Source: Chitinophagaceae bacterium (GTDB lineage: Bacteria; Bacteroidota; Bacteroidia; Chitinophagales; Chitinophagaceae). Taken from it: 5,078 nt of DNA. The translations under genes and the position numbers were made by a program. This document shows, one piece after another, positions 1-5,078 of this stretch (the stretch's first letter is position 1; each line of letters begins with the position of its first letter). The stretch covers positions 1 to 5,078 of the forward strand of contig CANLED010000185.1 in assembly GCA_947489175.1 (NCBI GenBank). Direction: 5' to 3'. Under the pieces are notes generated by a model that searched no databases, had not been told where the DNA came from, and saw only the letters and a program-made list of their open reading frames with translations.

Positions 1-2307
1 AAAGAACAACGCCGTGGAAAAATAATGATGAATTATAAAAGTCCATCCCACATCGCCATCCAATGCTATTTTGCTGATGTTGAGGGAAAAACAAAAATAA
101 ATTCAAATAATTGGAATCATGTTGTTCATGCCTATGCAAAGGGAGAATCGCGTGTATATGTAAACGGCATCCTTGATGGCATTAGCTCTCCTATCTTGGA
201 TATTCCAAAACCAGTTGGCATGCGCATGGGAGGCTGGAATGAATATGACTTTGTTGGTGATATAGATGAAGTGAGGATTTCAAGTGTCAGAAGGTCTGAT
301 GACTGGATAAAAATGGAATATGAAAATCAAAAAAATAATCAGTCATTAGTAGGTAATATCATAAAAGAAGGAAATCAATTTTCCATATCTAAAAAAAATA
401 TTTTGTTGCTTGAAGGAAGCAATACAACTATCACAGCAATAGCAAATGGGGCCATTAAAGTGTATTGGATTTTAAAAGAAGGAAACAATGAAACTGAATT
501 ATCTACAGACAGATTAACTCAAAAAATTACTTCCGGTAGGGTTTCAGGAAACAAAAAATTAACACTCATTTTCAAAGCTATTTATGCCGACACAATTAAG
601 ACATTAAAGATTCCAATATTCATTCAAGAAAACATACCTGATCCAAAATTTAGCTTTCAAATTCCAACGAAATGGAATGGTCGAGATAAAATAGAAATTA
701 TCCCTTTCATCAACAATATCGAGCAACTAAAATTTAAACATGCTAGCAATTTAACGTACAAGTGGAGTTCATCAGGCATTGCAGTTTCAAAGAAAATAAT
801 GTCGAATAAAATGACATTATCAAGGGCACAGAATAGCGGAGAATTAACCATCACACTTGCAATCAATAATGGAGCTGATGACGTATCCATCTCAAAAAAA
901 ATACTTGTTCAAGAACCTTATAAAGACAACTGGGAATACAAGTCTGCTGAAATAAATGAAAAGCCTGTTAACAATCAATTTTATGCTAGGGATGACAAAA
1001 ATGAAGGCAAATTAATTTACTCCGGTAAATTGATCAGCAATGCTGATTCTAGTTTTGTCAAATTGTATGCAAATGGCATTTTAGTTGAAAGGATTGTCCA
1101 TGCTCAAAGAGCTAGTAATTCATATTTTTTTTCTGTCAAACTTAAACCTGGATTGATTGCATACCAGGTATTATTTGGCACCATTAAAAAAAACAAGGTA
1201 ACTGTATTGGATTCAGTCAACAATATCATCTGTGGCGATGCATTTGTGATTAATGGACAATCGAATGCTGAAGCTAATGATTTTGGTAAGTCGGTAAATC
1301 CATTTACCAGTCCATGGATCAGAAGTTTTGGATCAACAGAAACAGACCCAAATAAATCAAGATTTAATTCTTGGGGAAATGCTGTTTCTTATGACGGGAA
1401 AGGAGGCAAATATCAAATTGGATATTGGGGAATTGAACTCGCGAAAAAATTAATGGAAAGCAACAACATTCCAATTTGTATCATCAATGGAGCTGTTGGA
1501 GGTTCTAGGATAGATGCACATCAAAAGAACAAGTTGAATGCTATTGACAGTTCAACTATTTATGGACGGTTATTGTGGAGGATAAAAAAGGCAGGACTTA
1601 CACATGGAATTAAGGGAATATTTTGGCATCAAGGAGAAAACGATCAAGGCGCAGCGGGTGATTCAGGGAATTATGGTTGGGAAACATATCAAAATTATTT
1701 TATGGAACTGGCAGCAGATTGGAAAGATGACTTCCCCAATATTCAACACTGTTATTTATTTCAAATATGGCCTCGTTCCTGTGGCATGACAGAAAACGGA
1801 TCCGATAATATGCTAAGGGAAGTACAACGAAATTTACCAAAGTACTTTTCCAATTTATCGATTATGTCTACATTGGGAATTAAACCAGCTGGAACTTGTC
1901 ACTTTTCACCTGAAGGTTACAGAGAAGTAGCAAACTTAATTTTTCCTTTGGTTGAACAATACAATTACAACAAAAAATTCTCAGCTTCTATAACGCCACC
2001 CAACTTGATTAAATTAACTCAAAAGGTTGAAGAATATGACAGGATTCAACTAGAATTTGATCAACCTGTTCGTTGGGATTCATCTTTGATAAATCAGTTT
2101 TATTTGGATGGTGATAATTCACAAGTTGAATCTGGAAATACAACGGGTAATAAATTAATCTTGAAATTAAAAAAACCAATTCAAGTAAATAAAGTCACCT
2201 ACTTGGACAGCAAAAAATGGAATCAAAACAACATATTGTGGGGGAAAAATGGCATTGCTGCATTAACCTTTTATGATGTTCCAGTGATGAGAATAAATGA
2301 AAAATAA
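1..2307 (+). CDS. Modular SGNH/SASA carbohydrate esterase with LamG-like and Ig-like domains, 5' partial
   Basis: Probably an exported esterase that removes O-acetyl groups from glycans (sialate O-acetylesterase/acetylxylan esterase-like). The frame is open from base 1, and the first visible ATG (25) falls inside a domain, so the true start and any signal peptide lie upstream. Numbering from ATG 25: residues about 1-105 are the end of a LamG/jelly-roll domain (WNHVVHAY, VYVNG, DIDEVRIS, then WIKMEYENQ). About 115-300 are Ig/PKD-like beta sandwiches, and 303-400 a further beta segment. About 401-645 are the SASA catalytic domain, with GQSN (nucleophile Ser413), the glycine-rich INGAVGGS at 487-494, WHQGEND at 534-540 and His626 in GTCHFSPEGY. 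About 655-760 form a C-terminal beta domain. The usual DxxH aspartate before the histidine is Gly623. No T9SS-type C-terminal sorting motif is evident. The gene is visibly more AT-rich than its neighbours. Family assignment is strong; the substrate is not determinable. Confidence 0.87.
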   Translation, partial: KEQRRGKIMMNYKSPSHIAIQCYFADVEGKTKINSNNWNHVVHAYAKGESRVYVNGILDGISSPILDIPKPVGMRMGGWNEYDFVGDIDEVRISSVRRSDDWIKMEYENQKNNQSLVGNIIKEGNQFSISKKNILLLEGSNTTITAIANGAIKVYWILKEGNNETELSTDRLTQKITSGRVSGNKKLTLIFKAIYADTIKTLKIPIFIQENIPDPKFSFQIPTKWNGRDKIEIIPFINNIEQLKFKHASNLTYKWSSSGIAVSKKIMSNKMTLSRAQNSGELTITLAINNGADDVSISKKILVQEPYKDNWEYKSAEINEKPVNNQFYARDDKNEGKLIYSGKLISNADSSFVKLYANGILVERIVHAQRASNSYFFSVKLKPGLIAYQVLFGTIKKNKVTVLDSVNNIICGDAFVINGQSNAEANDFGKSVNPFTSPWIRSFGSTETDPNKSRFNSWGNAVSYDGKGGKYQIGYWGIELAKKLMESNNIPICIINGAVGGSRIDAHQKNKLNAIDSSTIYGRLLWRIKKAGLTHGIKGIFWHQGENDQGAAGDSGNYGWETYQNYFMELAADWKDDFPNIQHCYLFQIWPRSCGMTENGSDNMLREVQRNLPKYFSNLSIMSTLGIKPAGTCHFSPEGYREVANLIFPLVEQYNYNKKFSASITPPNLIKLTQKVEEYDRIQLEFDQPVRWDSSLINQFYLDGDNSQVESGNTTGNKLILKLKKPIQVNKVTYLDSKKWNQNNILWGKNGIAALTFYDVPVMRINEK

Positions 2308-2320
2308 AGGCTAACAAAAA

Positions 2321-2348
2321 CAATGAACCATTTTAATGTATCATTTTA
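2321..2348. terminator. Weak AT-rich hairpin between convergent genes, possible bidirectional terminator
   Basis: The 41-base gap between two converging genes contains AATGA (2322-2326) matched by TCATT (2341-2345), with an inner CAT/ATG pair (2329-2331, 2336-2338) around a four-base loop. A-rich sequence lies on the left and TTTTAT on the right, so either strand would give a hairpin followed by a U-rich stretch. The stem is short, interrupted and lacks a GC core, so this is only a candidate inferred from position and symmetry. Confidence 0.25.
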
Positions 2349-2930
2349 TCAATTCTGTTTCCTTACATACTGGGTTAAAATCACTATCAACTGTCCTTCT
2401 ATCTTGCCTTCTATTTGATCTGTATTGTCGTGCACAAGCCTGATATTTCTCACGACGGTGCCCATTCTCGCATTGAGTGTAGACCCCTTAACATCCAATG
2501 ATTTCGTGAGCACTACAGCATCACCATTTTGAAGCACATGGCCATTTGAATCACGGTGCAATACAACAGCTCCATCATTTTCGTGATCACCGGTAGCCTT
2601 TGCCCAAACCATCACATCATCTTCTAAATACATCATATCCAAATTATCCACTGCCCAACTTTCAGATCTCAACCGGTTCAACATCCTCCAAGCCGTTACC
2701 TTAACACCAGTAATTTCGCTCCACATACTGTCTGATAAACATTTCCAATGGTTGGCATCCAACTCTTCTTTTTTGTCAATCTGCAACAAACATTTATTGC
2801 AAATAAAAATGCAACCTTCGGCATCAGCATAAGGTGCTGAAACAACTTCATGAAGCGTTAAACTTGCATTTGACCCACACAATTCACATTTATTCTCACT
2901 TCGTTTAGACAATACTTCGATTATTTGCAT
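2349..2930 (-). CDS. PhnA domain-containing zinc-ribbon protein (YjdM-like, long form)
   Basis: Member of the PhnA family (historically named from the E. coli phosphonate region; the E. coli homologue is YjdM). Its biochemical role is not well established, and the name should not be read as phosphonate degradation. The 193-residue product has an N-terminal zinc ribbon with CxxC pairs Cys15/Cys18 and Cys44/Cys47, plus nearby Cys40 and Cys64. A middle segment (about 60-120) has no recognised motif. The C-terminal PhnA domain (about 120-193) shows NGDAVVLTKSLDVKGS, then GTVVRNIRLV and a terminal IEGKIEGQLIVILTQYV strand pair. It is longer than the roughly 110-residue E. coli protein because of the N-terminal and middle extension. 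No signal peptide or membrane segment is seen, so it is probably cytoplasmic. ATG 2930 is chosen because the zinc ribbon follows directly and a -7 promoter element lies about 17 bases upstream. It appears monocistronic and unrelated to the flanking glycan enzymes. Confidence 0.9.
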   Translation of the reverse strand: MQIIEVLSKRSENKCELCGSNASLTLHEVVSAPYADAEGCIFICNKCLLQIDKKEELDANHWKCLSDSMWSEITGVKVTAWRMLNRLRSESWAVDNLDMMYLEDDVMVWAKATGDHENDGAVVLHRDSNGHVLQNGDAVVLTKSLDVKGSTLNARMGTVVRNIRLVHDNTDQIEGKIEGQLIVILTQYVRKQN

Positions 2931-2950
2931 TTCAATTGTTTGAGCTGCAA
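2925..2950. promoter_or_regulatory. Imperfect 26-base inverted repeat over the PhnA start codon and promoter edge
   Basis: Arms TTGCA (2925-2929) and TGCAA (2946-2950) enclose a second pair, TCAA (2932-2935) and TTGA (2940-2943), with two mismatched bases between the pairs and a four-base centre. It overlaps the start codon (2928-2930) and the downstream end of the candidate -7 box. That position would suit a repressor operator. In the transcript the upstream arm would be mostly missing, so an RNA hairpin is less likely. Chance symmetry in AT-rich DNA is a real alternative. Confidence 0.2.
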
Positions 2951-2955
2951 AGATA
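2947..2955 (-). promoter_or_regulatory. Candidate Bacteroidota -7 promoter element for the PhnA-domain gene
   Basis: Read on the minus strand this is TATCTTTGC, a full match to the Bacteroidota primary-sigma -7 consensus TAnnTTTGY. It lies 17 bases before the ATG at 2930, implying a leader of only about 10-15 bases. I do not see a convincing -33 TTG at the usual spacing, so the call rests on the -7 match and its position. Confidence 0.5.
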
Positions 2956-3004
2956 ATTCATGCTAGGGCTTATAGCAGATAAATATTGAATCGGCCAAAC
3001 CGCC

Positions 3005-4489
3005 TTAAAGTGATGCCTTTTTGAACACGCCAAATTCACTCAATGCAATACACACGGGAGATTCTGTGATGCGCAACCTGATTTGCTTTGTCTTAACAGG
3101 CATTTTCAGGGGTATGATTCTGCAAGAACCAATTGATGTGGCTGCACCTACTTCCTTCCACTGTCCGTCGACCATGGCATCTACTTCCAAAGCACCTATT
3201 CGCTGACCTAATTTGATATTCTCTCTCAACCTGATCAAATCAAATTCAACTTCCTTTTCCCACGTAAGAATCAATTCTGGTGTTGTAATGTTATCAGCTG
3301 TAGCCCAATAAGAATATCGATCATTATCCAATAAATTTGAAACCCCAAATTGTTTCGCACGAACGTTGCTAGGCTTCAAACTAGCTGTGGATGCAAGATT
3401 TGTCTTGAAACTGTTTTCAACCAATTTTCCAAATCCAGAAAGCGAAGCCACATCTTCATCATCCAATAATCCTCTTGTATCGGGCGCGATTCCAAGGTCT
3501 AAATTAGCACCCCTCCCAACACTCTTCAAATAAAGTTGAAACAATTGTTCGGCCGTTTTTACTTTTCCTTTTTCTTCAGGATGATAAAACCAACCTTTCC
3601 TCAAAGGAACATCACATTCTGCTGGCACCCATGTTGTTCCGCCTCTTGTTCCAATTGGGTTGATGCTGTAATCTGACAATCCAGGACCTGGAATGGCATA
3701 CCCCTTTTCAGGCAATGCGGTAAAGGTTGACCAAGAAGTTTCGTTTGCATATCCACTTTCGTTTCCTACCCACCTCACATCCCAACCTATGTCGCTGAAA
3801 ATATTGGCCATTGGCTGCATTTTTCTGGTCATCGCCCAGGTTGTATCCCATCCATAATAAACAGAACGATCAATTTTTCGGGTACTTTTTTCTCCTCCAT
3901 AAAATCCATCACCTCCGTTGGCACCATCGTGCCACGACATAAACAAAGAACCGTAATTCGAATACAATTCCTTCAATTGTTCCCTGTATATTTTTACATA
4001 TTCGTCGGTTCCGTACTTGGAGTTATTCCTATCCCATGGAGAACAATACACGCCAAACTGCAACCCAGCTTTTCTGCAGGCTTGTTCAAATTCCTTCACC
4101 ATATCACCTTTACCATCTCTGAATGGAGATTTTGAAATGTTGTAATCGGTAGTTTTTGATGGAAATAAACAAAAGCCATCGTGATGTTTTGAAACAAAAA
4201 TCATCCCTTTCAATCCACCCGCTTTGATGGCAGCTACAATTTTGTCTGCATCAAATTCCTTTGGATTGAAAATAGCTGGATTTGCATCTCCATATCCCCA
4301 TTCCTTGTTCTCAAAAGTTGTTGGTGTGAAATGCACCAATCCATACATATCCAATTCATGCCAAGCAAGCTGACGGTCTGAAGGCAAGGCTCCGTAAGGC
4401 TTTGGGGCTATCTGTGCAGATATATCGTTGATAATGAAGAATGAAAAATGAAGAATGAAAAATGAAATACAATACAAACGTTTTATCAT
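3005..4489 (-). CDS. Exported GH29 alpha-L-fucosidase with C-terminal discoidin-like domain
   Basis: Retaining exo-glycosidase that releases L-fucose from glycan ends, probably in the periplasm or at the cell surface. The 494-residue product begins with a signal peptide (MIKR, hydrophobic core about 7-20, likely cleavage after Ala25 in DISAQ); no lipobox cysteine is present. The GH29 barrel spans about 30-360: HHDGF at 102-106, SPWDRN near 150, WHDG with likely nucleophile Asp188 (codon 3926-3928), and VRWVGNESG with Glu244 (codon 3758-3760) as probable acid/base. That last motif resembles the GH29-B branch (alpha-1,3/1,4-fucosidases); this subfamily call is inference. Residues about 361-494 resemble an F5/8C/CBM32 domain (LLDNDRYSYWAT). 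ATG 4489 is preferred over an in-frame TTG at 4528 because it starts the signal peptide directly after an A-rich leader. The signal-peptide core is encoded by a heptamer repeat. No promoter is visible in the 73-base gap upstream, so co-transcription with the FAH-family gene is likely. Confidence 0.93.
   Translation of the reverse strand: MIKRLYCISFFILHFSFFIINDISAQIAPKPYGALPSDRQLAWHELDMYGLVHFTPTTFENKEWGYGDANPAIFNPKEFDADKIVAAIKAGGLKGMIFVSKHHDGFCLFPSKTTDYNISKSPFRDGKGDMVKEFEQACRKAGLQFGVYCSPWDRNNSKYGTDEYVKIYREQLKELYSNYGSLFMSWHDGANGGDGFYGGEKSTRKIDRSVYYGWDTTWAMTRKMQPMANIFSDIGWDVRWVGNESGYANETSWSTFTALPEKGYAIPGPGLSDYSINPIGTRGGTTWVPAECDVPLRKGWFYHPEEKGKVKTAEQLFQLYLKSVGRGANLDLGIAPDTRGLLDDEDVASLSGFGKLVENSFKTNLASTASLKPSNVRAKQFGVSNLLDNDRYSYWATADNITTPELILTWEKEVEFDLIRLRENIKLGQRIGALEVDAMVDGQWKEVGAATSIGSCRIIPLKMPVKTKQIRLRITESPVCIALSEFGVFKKASL
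4433..4467. repeat. Heptamer tandem array (5 copies) inside the fucosidase signal-peptide coding region
   Basis: Five contiguous 7-base units on the plus strand, in the order AATGAAG, AATGAAA, AATGAAG, AATGAAA, AATGAAA. In the coding (minus) direction the array reads as TTCATT-type units and encodes the signal-peptide hydrophobic core, where SFFILHF is followed by a second SFFI. Three units equal seven codons, so the peptide itself repeats every seven residues. The coding strand has no stop in any frame within the array, while the opposite strand does. Bases 4433-4463 are identical to 4533-4563. Confidence 0.9.
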
Positions 4490-4512
4490 GGTTTTGTTTT
4501 TTTTCTTGGTAT

Positions 4513-4560
4513 AATTAAGAATGAGCAATGAAAATGAAGAATGAAAAATGAAGAATGAAA
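4513..4560. repeat. Heptamer tandem array (about 7 copies) in the leader between the FAH-family and fucosidase genes
   Basis: The same AATGAAG/AATGAAA unit as the array 100 bases away. The right part (4533-4560) is four perfect units. The left part is degenerate: AATTAAG, AATGAGC, then AATGAA one base short. The identical 31-base stretch runs to 4563, whose base is part of the FAH-family stop codon, so the array abuts the end of that gene. The minus-strand transcript here would be a U/C-rich tract ahead of the A-rich fucosidase leader. I see no TAnnTTTG element in this gap. Confidence 0.88.
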
Positions 4561-4562
4561 AA

Positions 4563-5078
4563 TTATGAAAGTTTTGTTTTTACCATGTTGATTAAAGTAC
4601 CAATACCATCAATAGAAATCTCTACCCTGTCATTGATTTGCAAGGTAAAATCATCTGACGGAATAATGCCTGTACCTGTCATCAGCATAACACCTTTTTC
4701 AAATGTTGTTTCTAGAAAAAGATATTTTACAAGATCATCAAAAGTTCGTTTGATTTGTGAGACCGAAGTTGTGTCTTCAAATACTTTCTCTTCATTTCGA
4801 TAGATCGAAAGCTTGATGGATGTATCAGTTGAAATGGGCGATGGCATTACAGTCAAGCACGGACCCAGTGAAGCAGACCTGTCATACACCTTGGCCTGCG
4901 CAAGGTACAATGGGTTTTGTCCCTCTATACTCCTCGAGCTCATGTCATTCCCAATGGTATAACCTTCGATTGTTCCTTCAGAACTTATAAACAGGGTGAG
5001 TTCAGGCTCTGGTACATCCCACGTTGAATCCTTTCTGATGTGCACATAATCGTTATGCCCTGCAATTCGGTGCGGAAG
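4563..5078 (-). CDS. Fumarylacetoacetate hydrolase-family enzyme, C-terminal part (sugar-acid dehydratase/hydrolase-like)
   Basis: The frame is open to the right edge, and residues before the internal GTG at 5045 (PHRIAGHNDYV) continue the family pattern. The gene therefore starts outside the window, and only the last 171 residues are seen, against the roughly 280-300 usual for the family. FAH-fold enzymes are metal-dependent lyases/hydrolases acting on 2-oxo acids, normally in the cytoplasm. Numbering from the edge, visible metal-ligand candidates are Glu24 and Glu26 in VPEPEL and Asp45 in GYTIGNDMSSR. The NPLYLAQAKVYDRS segment (about 55-68, Lys63) and the MTGTG loop (about 133-137) follow. 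The NPLYL..KVY stretch resembles, from memory, the 2-keto-3-deoxy-arabinonate dehydratase branch rather than true fumarylacetoacetase. Next to a fucosidase, a 3-deoxy-L-fuconate-type substrate is plausible, but that is inference. No signal peptide can be assessed. Its stop codon touches the heptamer array. Confidence 0.88.
   Translation of the reverse strand, partial: LPHRIAGHNDYVHIRKDSTWDVPEPELTLFISSEGTIEGYTIGNDMSSRSIEGQNPLYLAQAKVYDRSASLGPCLTVMPSPISTDTSIKLSIYRNEEKVFEDTTSVSQIKRTFDDLVKYLFLETTFEKGVMLMTGTGIIPSDDFTLQINDRVEISIDGIGTLINMVKTKLS

Noticed and set aside
657..890. Minus-strand open frame inside the esterase gene
   Set aside because: It lies opposite well-formed beta-domain coding sequence, has no recognisable motif and no promoter. 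It is a shadow frame.
1604..1789. Second plus-strand open frame within the esterase catalytic region
   Set aside because: It overlaps the WHQGEND-containing frame, which is clearly the real one. No independent support.
2956..3004. Terminator for the fucosidase in the gap before the PhnA gene
   Set aside because: Only a three-base GC stem near 2990-3003 is possible on the minus strand, with no following U-run. Not a credible intrinsic terminator.
3929..4135. Plus-strand open frames opposite the fucosidase (also 3021-3206) and opposite the FAH-family gene (4555-4803)
   Set aside because: They oppose strongly conserved enzyme domains and their translations show no domain or signal. They are shadow frames.
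4490..4528. Longer fucosidase start at an in-frame TTG (4528)
   Set aside because: It would put a lysine- and asparagine-rich stretch before the signal peptide and begin inside the repeat array. ATG 4489 gives a normal signal peptide after an A-rich leader.
4433..4563. CRISPR-like repeat pair (31 bases, repeated once)
   Set aside because: The repeats are low-complexity heptamer arrays, one lies in coding sequence, and only two copies exist with a 69-base segment between them. No cas gene is present.
1..5078. Complete polysaccharide utilisation locus or a new defence or mobile system
   Set aside because: There is no SusC/SusD pair, hybrid two-component or anti-sigma regulator, transposase, integrase or nuclease/toxin gene in the window. 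The genes are recognisable enzyme families.

Overview
The window reads as an AT-rich chromosomal segment of a Bacteroidota bacterium, probably a saccharolytic environmental or host-associated lineage. The supporting signs are a TAnnTTTG-type -7 promoter element, A-rich leaders without clear Shine-Dalgarno sequences, a long (193-residue) PhnA-type protein, and secreted glycan-active enzymes. The lineage call is inference; there is no rRNA or other marker gene here.

Layout: (1) At 1-2307 on the plus strand is the 3' part of a large modular carbohydrate esterase: a LamG-like jelly roll, Ig-like beta domains, an SGNH/SASA (sialate O-acetylesterase-like) catalytic domain and a C-terminal beta domain. 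Its 5' end lies outside the window. (2) Facing it on the minus strand at 2349-2930 is a PhnA-domain zinc-ribbon protein with its own candidate promoter. (3) Upstream of that, also on the minus strand, is a complete exported GH29 alpha-L-fucosidase with a C-terminal discoidin-like domain (3005-4489). (4) The minus-strand gene entering from the right edge (4563-5078) is the C-terminal 171 residues of a fumarylacetoacetate-hydrolase-family enzyme, most like the sugar-acid dehydratase/hydrolase branch. All intergenic gaps are under 80 bases.

How the genes may work together: the FAH-family gene and the fucosidase share a strand, with a 73-base gap that has no recognisable promoter. They are plausibly co-transcribed and could link release of L-fucose from glycans to oxidative breakdown of a 3-deoxy-sugar acid. 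The esterase could remove O-acetyl groups that block glycosidases. No SusC/SusD pair, regulator or sulfatase is visible, so a full polysaccharide utilisation locus is not shown. The PhnA protein looks like an unrelated housekeeping insertion.

The most unusual structure is a pair of heptamer tandem arrays (unit AATGAAG/AATGAAA on the plus strand). One fills the fucosidase leader region. The other encodes the hydrophobic core of its signal peptide. They share a 31-base identical stretch exactly 100 bases apart. Because the unit is 7 bases, gain or loss of one copy inside the gene would shift the reading frame, which makes this a candidate phase-variable locus. No wholly new multi-gene system is evident.
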